A model generated the notes under the pieces. The model made no database searches. It was not told the DNA's origin and worked only from the letters and a program-made list of their open reading frames with translations. A DNA stretch of 64,000 nt, taken from positions 372,001-436,000 of the forward strand of contig NZ_CP009928.1 of assembly GCF_001021975.1 (NCBI RefSeq), written 5' to 3'. Shown here one piece after another: positions 26,677-35,775 of this stretch (position 1 is its first letter; every line of letters starts with the position of its first letter). The stretch comes from Chryseobacterium gallinarum (GTDB taxonomy: Bacteria > Bacteroidota > Bacteroidia > Flavobacteriales > Weeksellaceae). Position numbers and translations under genes: made by a program.

Positions 26677-29307
26677 ATGAAAATTAATAAACTTAGCATT
26701 GCAGTCTTATTTTTATCTGGATCAGTGTTTTATGCTCAGGAAACGAAGCAGGACACGATCACTAAGGAGAAAAAAATTGATGGTGTTGTTATCCAGGGAA
26801 GCAGTAATAAGAAAACGGAAACTGCCGTATTAGGAGAACAAAAGAAAGCGATTATTCAGAAACAGGCTGTGAGTGCTGAAGAGATTTCCAGAAAAGGGAT
26901 CTCCAACGTAGAGCAGGGACTTACCAAAGTAACGGGGATCACTACGGTAGAAGGAAGAGGGCTTTTCGTAAGAGGGCTTGAAGAGCGATACAACTATTTA
27001 TTAATTAATGGCCTTGGCTCCCCTTCCAACAACCCTTTCCAGAAAATTATTGCTTTAAAGCAGTTTCCAACGGATGTTGTAGGTAAATTGAATATTTACA
27101 AGACTTTCAACTCCAACCTTTACGGAGATTTTGCAGGTGCTACGTTTGATATTGAAACGCTTACGATTGATAAACCGTTTACAAAGGTGGAATTTGGTAT
27201 TGGAGTAAATACCGTAAGTACTTTCAAAGACGGATTTAAGGTTTCAGAAGGAGCAGATGGATTTACTGGTTATCTTGGACTGAACTCCAGGGACAAAAAA
27301 CTTCCTTCAGCTATTAGAAATTCAAGACCTAGTAACTACAGATTCTCAGGAGAAGAATCATTATCTCAGTTTAAAGATAGCTGGAATGTAGACAATGTAA
27401 AATCAATGCCTAATACAAGTATTGGTTTCACTACAGTGCAAAAAATGAAAGCCGGGGAAAACGGAAATCTTGGATTCTTATTTTCATTAAATCAAAGTTC
27501 GGAATTTTCCTATAAAGAAGGAGCAAAAAATCAATTTAAAGACTTCGGAGGTATCATCAATCTGAATAACGACCTGTTAAGAAAGCAATATAACTATCAG
27601 ATAGAATCATCCGCATTATTAGGGATAGGCTATAAGAACAGAGGTACAGCAATTAATTTGAACGCCATGTATCTTCAGAATGTTAATAATATTATTGAAG
27701 ATTATTACGGATATAAAAATAATCAGGTTCAGAATAAAAACATCGGGTTTTTCCGTACCAACCAACAGGATTTATCCAGATTTCTTAATATACAGCTAAC
27801 CGGTTCCCAGAAAATTGGTGAAAGACATCAGGTAAAAGCCGGAGGAAGTTATGTAATCAATAATTATCAGCAGCCTGACAGAAAAATTCTGGAAGGAAGC
27901 CGTTTAGACTTGAATGGGAATGCCTTACCAGATAATCAACTACTTTTAGCCTATGGAGGGAATAACATTATCCGACAGTACCTGGATGTAAATTCAAGAT
28001 TCTATGGCTCGGCATATGGCGAGTACTCTGTATTCCTGGGAGAAAAAGGGGACAAAAAAGACTTCCCAATGCAGCTATCCATTGGATATAACGGTTTTGC
28101 AGATCTTAGAAAAACGTCTTACCGATTCCTTTTCGGAAAACCTAATGGTACTGCGGGACAAAGTTTTATCATTGATAAAGACTCTCCACAGGCCAAGTTT
28201 AATCAGGATTTGGCAAACAACAGATTCTTTTTCCAGGAAGAAACTGATGCCTCCAGCTTCTTCACAAGTATGTATCAGTTTGTTAATGCAGGATATATTA
28301 ACTTTAACTACAAGCCTTCGGAAACATGGGACATTCTCATCGGAGGAAGATATGAAAACGATATGACGTTAATTCGTTTCTCTGAGCAGGGAGCGGCCCG
28401 AAAAACAAACTTGGATAAAGAAAGAAACCTTTTCTTACCCTCTCTTTCCATCAAAAAAGCACTTAATACAAAGAACAATTTAAGATTTTCTTTCAGTAAA
28501 ACAGTAACCCGTCCTGTCTTAATTGAAACGATGGAAATTTCATATATCAACCCTGATAACGAAACTATCAAAGGTAATCCGGATATTAAACTGAGTGACA
28601 ACTATAATTTTGATTTAAAATGGGAATACTTCCCTACAAACAAGGAGTTGTTTGCAGTAAACTTATTTGCAAAAAGAATTAACAACGCTATCGAAAGATC
28701 TTTTGTTTCTTCGGGAGATGCAAACGGAGTTACCGTTACTTTCTATAATGCTAAAAAGGCTGATCTGGCCGGAATTGAATTGGAAGGAATCGTAAGCCTG
28801 GGAAGAATATCTGAGTCTCTGGATAAATTTACATTAGGTGCAAACGCCACCTTTATGTATACCAATGTTGAAAGAAGTGAAGACCAATTAAAACTCGAAC
28901 AACCCAATCCGAATTTTTATACAGGAAAGCTGGAAAAAAGAGGACTTCAGGGTGCTTCACCTTACACCATCAATGCAGACTTAAAATATGAAACAAAAAC
29001 CAAAAATAATTTAAGCAGAACTTTATCTCTTGTATATAATGTTTCCGGCTCCAAAATCTATGCTGTAGGAACATCAGGATCTGATAATTTCTATGAAAAA
29101 CCTTTCCATCAGCTTGATTTCGTCTACCAGGAACAAATTACTAAAAACTGGAACATAAAATTAGGTGTCCGAAATATTTTAAATAACAGATACCGAATTC
29201 TTTTAGGAGACAAGAGCTATTATAATGTACAAACGAACGGAATCAATACGTATACAGACTATTTCAGAGGGGTGACCTTTAATATGACTGTAGGATATAC
29301 GTTCTAA
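26677..29307 (+). CDS. TonB-dependent outer-membrane receptor
   Basis: Outer-membrane transporter with signal peptide MKINKLSIAVLFLSGSVFYA. I start it at the ATG at 26677; the longer frame begins at a TTG inside the likely promoter. A TonB box-like DGVVIQG follows, then a plug with GISNVEQGLTKVTGI, GRGLFVRGLEERYNYLLING and GATFDIETL, and a barrel ending in GYTF. It is not of the SusC type and has no SusD partner. The plug sequence resembles receptors often found with a beta-helix lipoprotein, as here. Control by the divergent PhoB-like regulator is inferred from position only; the substrate is unknown. Confidence 0.92.
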   Translation: MKINKLSIAVLFLSGSVFYAQETKQDTITKEKKIDGVVIQGSSNKKTETAVLGEQKKAIIQKQAVSAEEISRKGISNVEQGLTKVTGITTVEGRGLFVRGLEERYNYLLINGLGSPSNNPFQKIIALKQFPTDVVGKLNIYKTFNSNLYGDFAGATFDIETLTIDKPFTKVEFGIGVNTVSTFKDGFKVSEGADGFTGYLGLNSRDKKLPSAIRNSRPSNYRFSGEESLSQFKDSWNVDNVKSMPNTSIGFTTVQKMKAGENGNLGFLFSLNQSSEFSYKEGAKNQFKDFGGIINLNNDLLRKQYNYQIESSALLGIGYKNRGTAINLNAMYLQNVNNIIEDYYGYKNNQVQNKNIGFFRTNQQDLSRFLNIQLTGSQKIGERHQVKAGGSYVINNYQQPDRKILEGSRLDLNGNALPDNQLLLAYGGNNIIRQYLDVNSRFYGSAYGEYSVFLGEKGDKKDFPMQLSIGYNGFADLRKTSYRFLFGKPNGTAGQSFIIDKDSPQAKFNQDLANNRFFFQEETDASSFFTSMYQFVNAGYINFNYKPSETWDILIGGRYENDMTLIRFSEQGAARKTNLDKERNLFLPSLSIKKALNTKNNLRFSFSKTVTRPVLIETMEISYINPDNETIKGNPDIKLSDNYNFDLKWEYFPTNKELFAVNLFAKRINNAIERSFVSSGDANGVTVTFYNAKKADLAGIELEGIVSLGRISESLDKFTLGANATFMYTNVERSEDQLKLEQPNPNFYTGKLEKRGLQGASPYTINADLKYETKTKNNLSRTLSLVYNVSGSKIYAVGTSGSDNFYEKPFHQLDFVYQEQITKNWNIKLGVRNILNNRYRILLGDKSYYNVQTNGINTYTDYFRGVTFNMTVGYTF

Positions 29308-29343
29308 AAATTAATTAAAAAATAAAGTATAAAAAGTATAAAA

Positions 29344-30564
29344 ATGAAAAGAAGAGTTTTATCATTACTATCGTTAACTGCTATGTTAACATTAGCCTTA
29401 AATTCATGTACTATTGATGTTAATGATGGATTAGGAGATGGTACTCCCGTTACTCCCGGAACTACTGAAAGCGTATTAAGCGGAAGTGGAACTTTATCAG
29501 GAACTATTACAAAGGATATTCTTATTAAGAAAGGAAATTACACCCTGGACGGAATTGTAAAAATAACAAATAATGCTACCATCACTATTGAGGCAGGAGC
29601 AACTTTCAATGTTTCTACTTCTAAAACAAGTGGTCTTGTAGTTCTTCAGGACGGAAAAATCAACGCTGTTGGTACTGCATCTGAACCAATTGTATTCACA
29701 ACTTCTACTAAGACTCCTGGTGATTGGGGAGGTATCACATTATATGGAAATGCTCCAATCAAGGCAATCAATGGAAATACACAAGCACTTTCTGAAGATG
29801 GTAATAATGTATATTATGGAGGAACAGATCCAAATTCCAATTCAGGAACAATGAAGTTTGTACGAGTAGAATATGCAGGTAAAAAAATAGGGGACGGTAC
29901 TTCTGAGACTAACTCTATGACATTCTATGCTGTAGGTGCAGGAACAACTTTAGAAAACCTTGTTACTTATAAAGGAACAGATGACGGGTATGAATTCTTC
30001 GGAGGAACTGTAAGTGCCAAAAACATTGTATCTTATGGTAATTATGATGATTCATTCGATTGGCAAGATGCATGGAGCGGACAAAACAATACAAATTGGT
30101 ATGCATTTCAAACAGGTGTTGGAAACTTCGGAATGGAAATTGAAGCTTCCAGCAACGTAGATAATACAGCTCCGAAAATTTCCAATATTACATTGATCAG
30201 AGATGCTAATACAAATCCGGAAGTAGCCAATTCTCCAGAAATTTCAGCCATTCAGTTTAAAAAGCAGGGAACGGGTATTTTCTCCAATGTTTACATCAGT
30301 GGATATAAAAATATCGGTACTCAAAAAGCATATTCTGTATTAATTCAGGATGCTCCTACAGAGACCAGTCAGTTTAATACAGGAAAAATAAAAGTGGAAC
30401 CGCTTACCTACTTAAATTCTGATAATGCTGGAGTTTGGGGATATGCGTATACACCTGCCAGTGTAAAAACATTCACAAACACTGCAACAGTTACCAAAGT
30501 TTCTCTGGTACCGGGAGCCTGGGCTACCGTAGACGGAGTAAATCTTTTAGCAGCTTTACAATAA
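29344..30564 (+). CDS. Right-handed beta-helix lipoprotein, partner of the receptor
   Basis: 406-residue lipoprotein with lipobox LNSC (Cys22) and a Gly/Thr-rich linker. The body shows beta-helix signatures: ITIEAGATFNVSTS, LVVLQDGKINAVGTASEPIVFTT (quoted in parts), DWGGITLYGNAP and DDSFDWQDAWSGQNNTNWYA. The same EAGATF...W-G-G pattern occurs in secreted Bacteroidota proteins of unclear role. It starts 36 bases after the receptor stop and before a strong terminator, so receptor and lipoprotein form one operon. A role as surface ligand-binding partner is inference by analogy to SusD and BtuG. No T9SS sorting domain is present. Confidence 0.8.
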   Translation: MKRRVLSLLSLTAMLTLALNSCTIDVNDGLGDGTPVTPGTTESVLSGSGTLSGTITKDILIKKGNYTLDGIVKITNNATITIEAGATFNVSTSKTSGLVVLQDGKINAVGTASEPIVFTTSTKTPGDWGGITLYGNAPIKAINGNTQALSEDGNNVYYGGTDPNSNSGTMKFVRVEYAGKKIGDGTSETNSMTFYAVGAGTTLENLVTYKGTDDGYEFFGGTVSAKNIVSYGNYDDSFDWQDAWSGQNNTNWYAFQTGVGNFGMEIEASSNVDNTAPKISNITLIRDANTNPEVANSPEISAIQFKKQGTGIFSNVYISGYKNIGTQKAYSVLIQDAPTETSQFNTGKIKVEPLTYLNSDNAGVWGYAYTPASVKTFTNTATVTKVSLVPGAWATVDGVNLLAALQ

Positions 30565-30585
30565 CTAGTTTCTTTATTTCAATAG

Positions 30586-30618
30586 AAAAGCCATCAGAAC
30601 GTTTCTGATGGCTTTTTT
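30586..30618 (+). terminator. Terminator of the receptor/beta-helix operon
   Basis: AAAAGCCATCAGAA pairs with TTCTGATGGCTTTT over 14 positions with a short loop and T-run. Confidence 0.92.
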
Positions 30619-30633
30619 GATTTTATCTGGAAT

Positions 30634-30660
30634 TAAAAAGCCACCGGAAATACCGATGGC
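30634..30660 (-). terminator. Terminator of the cytoplasmic amidohydrolase gene
   Basis: GCCACCGG pairs with CCGATGGC (one mismatch), T-run on the minus strand. Confidence 0.7.
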
Positions 30661-30702
30661 AATTACAAAAAACAAGTGTATAAAAAATATATACTATATG
30701 AT

Positions 30703-31941
30703 TTACTTTCTCCAGAACAGGTTCCCGTCATGCATCAGGGCCTTTATTTCAGACATTCTGGAAACTGCTTCTGCTGAACATGAGGCATCTGCTAAAACAA
30801 CAGCAGCTTCATCTCCCGCTTTTGGCCATTGCTGGTTTCCTTTATCATCCAGAGGAAGAATGCTTTGAGTCGCAAACTGTAAAGCTCTTGATAATGCAAA
30901 TTCTGTTGCATAACCATACAATTCAGCAATAAGATTGGCTTTCTGCAGCATATTTCCTGACCCGAAAGTACTCCAGTAATCCTGTACATTATCATTTCCG
31001 ATCAGAACATTTACCCCATATTTTTTCAACACAGGAACAGGCATTATAGTTTTTTTAAATGGTACGGAAGAGACAATACCTACTTTTCCTTGTGCCAGTC
31101 TTTCAGCGATCTGCTCTGTTTCTTTTGAGGTAAGATGTGCCAAAGCAAAAGCATGGCTTACAAAGGTTTTCCCCTGAAGTTCCGGATTTTCAATGGTTTT
31201 ATCAATCAGATAGTTAATCGTTTTCATCCCGGATTCACCTATCTCATGCAGGTGTATATCAATTCCTTTTTTATGGTCTAAAGCCAGCTGAACCGTAAAA
31301 TCCATTACTTTTTCGATACTTCCATCGATGCTTAACGGATCCAGTCCACCGATAAAACTTACGCTTTTCAGTTTTGCAGCCTCTTTCATTAAAGGTGCCG
31401 ATTCTGTATAGTAAACTCCATGCTGAGGAAAGGCAACAAGCTCTGCTTTGAAAGAATCCTTCTTATTTTCAAGGGCCTGTTCAAGATGTTCAAGCGATTT
31501 CAATCCTGAAGTAGGATCAATATTGAAATGGGTTCTTGCAAAATGGGTCCCGTAATGTTGTTGGAGGCTGATCAGCTGCTCTGCCCTTTCTACTGATGTT
31601 TTTAACAGTTCAGGAATGATTTCCTGCTCATAAGCGATCATATCTTTCACCGTTTTTCTTTTGGGAGAAAGTGCCTGCCATGGAAGACCGTATAAAGTTT
31701 TATCCAGATGGATATGCATATCTCTAAACGCCGGAAGCATCAGAAAACCTTTAGCATCTATTGCATTGGAAGCGGGGTCGTTTACTTTTACCGATTTGAT
31801 TTTTCCGTCTTCAATTTCAATACTGAAAAGGCCTGTTTTTGTTCCGGTTACCTCTTCATTTTCGTATTCAAAACCTGTTTCCAGGCGTACATTTTTCAGG
31901 GAGTATTTTCCTTTTGCAGTTAATTGATAGGGAAATTGCAT
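30703..31941 (-). CDS. Cytosine-deaminase-like amidohydrolase, no signal peptide
   Basis: Metal-dependent hydrolase of the amidohydrolase superfamily, CodA/AtzB-like subgroup. In the 412-residue protein the metal-binding pair is in MHIHLDKT (about residue 74-81). The CodA-like motifs ARTHFNID, ELVAFPQHG, DIHLHEIGESG, FVSHAFALA and LIGNDNV follow in the expected order. CodA has GHDD in the last motif; here it is GNDN, keeping the aspartate ligand but changing its neighbours, so the substrate is probably not cytosine. No signal peptide is seen. An AraC-type regulator lies 80 bases upstream on the same strand, and a paralog with an export signal lies at 33858-35192. Confidence 0.85.
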   Translation of the reverse strand: MQFPYQLTAKGKYSLKNVRLETGFEYENEEVTGTKTGLFSIEIEDGKIKSVKVNDPASNAIDAKGFLMLPAFRDMHIHLDKTLYGLPWQALSPKRKTVKDMIAYEQEIIPELLKTSVERAEQLISLQQHYGTHFARTHFNIDPTSGLKSLEHLEQALENKKDSFKAELVAFPQHGVYYTESAPLMKEAAKLKSVSFIGGLDPLSIDGSIEKVMDFTVQLALDHKKGIDIHLHEIGESGMKTINYLIDKTIENPELQGKTFVSHAFALAHLTSKETEQIAERLAQGKVGIVSSVPFKKTIMPVPVLKKYGVNVLIGNDNVQDYWSTFGSGNMLQKANLIAELYGYATEFALSRALQFATQSILPLDDKGNQQWPKAGDEAAVVLADASCSAEAVSRMSEIKALMHDGNLFWRK

Positions 31942-32021
31942 GATTTAATTTTTTAACAATACAAAATTACATCGGCTTCTGTTCAAAACCGGTGTATCAA
32001 TTATGTCTTGTGTTGTATAAA

Positions 32022-32867
32022 TTATTCCTTGAACTGAGACGGGGTCATTCCTGTTTGGGCCTTAAAGAATTTTGAAAAGCTGGCATGATCATAAAAGCCG
32101 AGGTCATAGACAATATCTTTTACCGACATCTCGGAAACCTTCAAAAGGCGCTTGGCTTCCAGCAAAATACGATCCTGAATCAGTGAGGATGCAGAAGTAT
32201 TAAGGTTCTTTTTGCAGACAATATTCAGATAATTGGCAGATATATTGAGTTTATCCGCATAGAAGGAGACTGATCTTTCTGTTTTAAAGTGTTCATCAAT
32301 AAGATGTAAAAATTTGGAAATAATAGGATTCGAATTGTATACTTCAAAATCCTTAAAAGCGCCTTCTACAGATTGGCTTACCAGCAAACCTATCAGTTCG
32401 CTTCTTTTCTGAATCAGTTCCCAAAAGATTTTCCCGCCTTTTAATTCCTTTTGAATCGCCCGGAACTCATATAAAAAGGTTTCAAAAACTTCTCTGGAAA
32501 GATTAATTACAGGATGGTTTTGATAATAAGATGCCGAAAAGCGTAATGAGGGTAAAAAACTTTCAAACCAATCCCTGCTGATCATCAGCTGGTAGCCTAC
32601 CGTTTCTTTTTCAATGATCCATTGATGAACCTGATCCGGAAAAACGAGATGAATCTGATGGTCTTTCACCTGATATTCGGTGAAATCTATGGTATGGGAA
32701 CCTACTCCGTGTTCAAAAAGATTGATAATAAAAAAGTCATGTTTATGGGGATCATCAATAGAACGCGCTCCGTGAAGTTCGTTAAACAGCAAATGACAGC
32801 CGCTAAGCTGGTTCTCACTAAACTCCTGGATTCCTAAAATGGGAAAATAATCTGTATGATAACTCAC
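32022..32867 (-). CDS. AraC-family transcriptional regulator
   Basis: 281-residue regulator with an N-terminal cupin-like sensor (residues 1-160; HKHDFFIINLFEHG and HLVFPDQVHQW) and a C-terminal AraC DNA-binding domain with both HTH units: SFYADKLNISANYLNIVCKK and VKDIVYDLGFYDHASFSKFF, then TGMTPSQFKE. It is upstream of the amidohydrolase at 30703-31941 in the same orientation, so it may control that gene and itself. Confidence 0.9.
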   Translation of the reverse strand: MSYHTDYFPILGIQEFSENQLSGCHLLFNELHGARSIDDPHKHDFFIINLFEHGVGSHTIDFTEYQVKDHQIHLVFPDQVHQWIIEKETVGYQLMISRDWFESFLPSLRFSASYYQNHPVINLSREVFETFLYEFRAIQKELKGGKIFWELIQKRSELIGLLVSQSVEGAFKDFEVYNSNPIISKFLHLIDEHFKTERSVSFYADKLNISANYLNIVCKKNLNTSASSLIQDRILLEAKRLLKVSEMSVKDIVYDLGFYDHASFSKFFKAQTGMTPSQFKE

Positions 32868-33172
32868 GCTACCTGAATTTCTCCTAAAATTAATAAATTC
32901 CCGGGAGAAAAAATTAAAACAACCACAAAAGAAACAATATTGAATCTTTTGTGGTTAAAAAACACAACTAAATTATATCTCTGAATTATATCCTATTCAA
33001 ATATGGTTTGAAAATAAAAATTTCATTTGTGGTACCATATTATTTTATGTTGTCCCGCTGATTTTGCAGCTTACATAGATTTTATATTTATCGGCCTTAT
33101 GTCCTGGATCTGCGAGAATTTTTTAATCTTACTGAATACATTTGCTTCCCAATATTTACAATAGAGGTCTCT
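32868..33172. other. Intergenic region between the AraC and ankyrin genes
   Basis: 305 bases without a gene. It contains a strong terminator hairpin at 32912-32956 and is otherwise AT-rich; no other structure is seen. Confidence 0.6.
32912..32956 (-). terminator. Terminator of the exported amidohydrolase/ankyrin operon
   Basis: AACCACAAAAG (32921-32931) pairs perfectly with CTTTTGTGGTT (32946-32956), followed on the minus strand by GTTTTAATTTTTT. Confidence 0.85.
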
Positions 33173-33844
33173 TTATGATTTTAAAATCCTGGCAATCTCC
33201 TTAAATCCTAATTCTTCCGCATGCTGCAAGGGAGTTTTCCCCGAATGATCCGGGATATTGATATCCGCTCCGTTGTCTTTTAAAATCCGTACGATATCCT
33301 GATATTTTTGCGTCCCGTTTCCAAGAATGACCGCTTCCATTAAGGCAGTCCATCCCAAACGGTTTACATGATTAACCGGAAAACCTTTTGTTTTCACTAA
33401 AACTTTCACCGTTTCCACATGTCCGCGTTCACATGCCGGAATCAAAGCGGTACCATTGTATCGGTTGAACACATCAAAACGGGCCCCGTTTTCCAGAAAT
33501 AATTTCACCAATTCCGTCTGCCCACTTGCCCCGGCGTATAAAAACGGGCTATCCAGTTGATTGTCCTGAAGGTTCACATCTGCTTTATGAGATACAAGCA
33601 GCTTTACCATTTCGACCTGTTTTCCTATTGTTGCAATCAGCAGTAAAGAACGTCCTCTTTTATCCTGGGTATTGATGTCTGCACCAGTATTCAAAGCAGA
33701 TTTTACGGCAACAATATCATTTTTCTTTACCAGATTGACAATATCTTTTTCCTGCATCCTATTTACTTTTGAGTGGTTAGCGGACTTCTTTTCACAGGCA
33801 CCCAGGCTTCCAAATGCCAGGAGAAACAATAAGACTTTCATCAT
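33173..33844 (-). CDS. Ankyrin-repeat lipoprotein
   Basis: The frame is open further upstream, but the start is placed at the ATG at 33844 because the next residues form a lipoprotein signal (VLLFLLAFGSLGAC) and the upstream part merely overlaps the preceding gene in another frame. The resulting protein has about 223 residues with five to six ankyrin repeats (for example GADINTQDKRGRSLLLIATI, ADVNLQDNQLDSPFLYAG and DHSGKTPLQHAEELGF). Ankyrin repeats mediate protein binding. It starts 13 bases after the exported amidohydrolase, so the two are probably made together and may interact in the periplasm. Confidence 0.87.
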   Translation of the reverse strand: MMKVLLFLLAFGSLGACEKKSANHSKVNRMQEKDIVNLVKKNDIVAVKSALNTGADINTQDKRGRSLLLIATIGKQVEMVKLLVSHKADVNLQDNQLDSPFLYAGASGQTELVKLFLENGARFDVFNRYNGTALIPACERGHVETVKVLVKTKGFPVNHVNRLGWTALMEAVILGNGTQKYQDIVRILKDNGADINIPDHSGKTPLQHAEELGFKEIARILKS

Positions 33845-33857
33845 TTTTCCATTTGAA

Positions 33858-35192
33858 TTAAAAGACAATATTTCCGTTATGCACCAATGATTCCACATTT
33901 GAAATTCTGGATACTGCTTCAGCAGAGCAGCTTGCATCCAATAACACAAAATTGGCCTGATCACCTGCCTTAGGCCACTGCTGCGTTCCTTTATCATCCA
34001 GCGGAAGTATATTTCCCGTTGCCAGCTTGAGGCTTCTTGACAATAAAAACTCTGTTGAATACCCATACAACTGTGCCATCAGGTTAGCTTTCTGAAGGAC
34101 ACTCCCCGTTCCGAAGGTATTCCAATGGTCTACAATACTGTCATTCCCTGTTAATACCGTTACATTATGTTTATATAAGGTTGGGATCGGCATGATCAAT
34201 CTCCCGAAAGGAATCGTAGAAACAACTCCGATCTGGGATTCTCCTAATTTTTCAGCAATTTCTTCTTGCTTTGCCGCTTCTAATTTGGCTAAAATAAAAC
34301 AGTGGCTTAAGTATGTTTTCCCCTTCAAAGAAGGATTCTCACTGACTTTTTTAATCAGGTATTCTACGGTTTTCAATCCTGAATCCCCTGTCTCATGCAA
34401 ATGGATATCTATTCCTTTTTTATGATCTAAAGCCAGTTGGATTGTAAAGTCTATTACTTTTTCAATAGTACCATCCACATTGAATGGATCTACTCCGCCA
34501 ATGAAGTCAATATCCATTTTTGCAGCCTCTTTCAGATAAGGTACTGAATCTGTATAAAAAACTCCGTGTTGTGGAAAAGCCACCAGTTCAGCTTCGAAAC
34601 CTTTCTTTTTATTTTCTAAAGCCTTTTGAAGATTTTTTAATGACTGCAGTTTTGAAGTAGGCTCAATATTCACATGGCTTCTGGCGTAGGAAGTTCCTTT
34701 TGACTGCAATAGTTCAATCATTTTTTCAGCTTTGAATGTTGAATTTTTCAGCATTTCGGGAAGCATTTTCTGTTCCAGCTCTATCATTCCCTTTACTCCT
34801 CCTGTTCTTTTTCTCACAGCCTGCCATTTATCTCCATAAAAGGTTTTATCCAGGTGAATATGCATATCTTTAAATGCCGGAAGCATCAGGAAACCTTTTG
34901 CGTCTATTGCTTTTGCATCAGGTTCATTAGGAGAAACCTTTGTAATTTTTCCATTATCAACTTCTATATAAAACAGACCGGTTTTCGTTGCTGTAACTTC
35001 TCCTTCCTCATATTCAAATCCTGTCTCAAGACGAACATTCTTAAGGCTTAATTTTCCTTTTGTCAAACTATTTTTCTCATTAAAAAGTGGTGATGCTGTC
35101 ATAATACCAGGTATTAAAGTTAATCCGGCCATTGCCAACGCTGAATGTTTGATAAAATCCTTACGTGATATGCTATTGTCTGAGGTCTTCAT
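33858..35192 (-). CDS. Exported cytosine-deaminase-like amidohydrolase
   Basis: Paralog of the protein at 30703-31941 with the same motif order (MHIHLDKT, ARSHVNIE, ELVAFPQHG, DIHLHETGDSG, LSHCFILA, LTGNDS) and much identical sequence in between. It differs by an N-terminal extension: from the ATG at 35192 it reads MKTSDNSISRKDFIKHSALA followed by a hydrophobic stretch, which resembles a Tat signal (SRKDF in place of SRRxF, as often seen in Bacteroidota). It should act in the periplasm. The longer frame from 35237 adds 15 residues and is less likely. Operon with the ankyrin lipoprotein. Confidence 0.85.
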   Translation of the reverse strand: MKTSDNSISRKDFIKHSALAMAGLTLIPGIMTASPLFNEKNSLTKGKLSLKNVRLETGFEYEEGEVTATKTGLFYIEVDNGKITKVSPNEPDAKAIDAKGFLMLPAFKDMHIHLDKTFYGDKWQAVRKRTGGVKGMIELEQKMLPEMLKNSTFKAEKMIELLQSKGTSYARSHVNIEPTSKLQSLKNLQKALENKKKGFEAELVAFPQHGVFYTDSVPYLKEAAKMDIDFIGGVDPFNVDGTIEKVIDFTIQLALDHKKGIDIHLHETGDSGLKTVEYLIKKVSENPSLKGKTYLSHCFILAKLEAAKQEEIAEKLGESQIGVVSTIPFGRLIMPIPTLYKHNVTVLTGNDSIVDHWNTFGTGSVLQKANLMAQLYGYSTEFLLSRSLKLATGNILPLDDKGTQQWPKAGDQANFVLLDASCSAEAVSRISNVESLVHNGNIVF

Positions 35193-35328
35193 TTCCAAAC
35201 TATTTATGACAAAATTAAAAAGAACTGCCATCAACAAAGTGTACGGTTTATTACAAAATCTGTATGATTTATATTTCTTTATTCCATAAAAGTAGCTGTT
35301 CAGGATTTAAGATATTTTACATAATCTT

Positions 35329-35336
35329 TATTTTTG
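35329..35336 (+). promoter_or_regulatory. -7 element before the small secreted protein
   Basis: TATTTTTG matches TAnnTTTG, 13 bases before the ATG at 35350. Confidence 0.45.
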
Positions 35337-35349
35337 CAAAAAAAATTCT

Positions 35350-35703
35350 ATGAAAAACATTTTAAGCATTATTTCAATATGTACATTCTCTTTTTTATCT
35401 GCACAAACAGGCATTAATACGGATAAACCTAAAGCTACCCTTGACATTACTGCCAAAAAAGAAGTTTTAACTATTGACGGATTATTGCCCCCGAGATTGA
35501 CACTTGCAGAACTTACAATGAAAGGTAATCATTTATATGGAATGGAACAGGATGGTATAATACTCTATATCACGAATACTTCCGGAGGAGACAAGCTAAG
35601 TCAAAGAGAGTATATTGAAAGCAAAGGGCTTTATATCTTCGATGCTGAGGCGGCCAATGGAGAAGGACGATGGATGTGCCTGTTTTGCTATGGTACTTTA
35701 TAA
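35350..35703 (+). CDS. Small secreted flavobacterial protein
   Basis: 117 residues with a signal peptide (MKNILSIISICTFSFLSA) followed by QTGINTDKPKATLDI, a signature seen at the N-terminus of many secreted Chryseobacterium proteins (GIN(T)xxPxATLDI). Normally this opens a much longer surface protein; here the protein ends soon after with RWMCLFCYGTL and contains a CxxC. It is flanked by its own -7 element and a perfect terminator, so it looks like a real short gene rather than a truncation. Function unknown. Confidence 0.7.
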   Translation: MKNILSIISICTFSFLSAQTGINTDKPKATLDITAKKEVLTIDGLLPPRLTLAELTMKGNHLYGMEQDGIILYITNTSGGDKLSQREYIESKGLYIFDAEAANGEGRWMCLFCYGTL

Positions 35704-35727
35704 CAGTTTTACAGACCAATAATAAAT

Positions 35728-35757
35728 AATGGCTGTATCGAAGAAGATACAGCCATT
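35728..35757. terminator. Bidirectional terminator
   Basis: AATGGCTGTATC pairs perfectly with GATACAGCCATT around a six-base loop, between the convergent small secreted gene and hemL. Confidence 0.88.
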
Positions 35758-35775
35758 ATAGTTCTCAATATTTTA

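Noticed and set aside
33845..34066. N-terminal extension of the ankyrin frame
   Set aside because: It overlaps the exported amidohydrolase in another frame, and a lipoprotein signal begins exactly at 33844.
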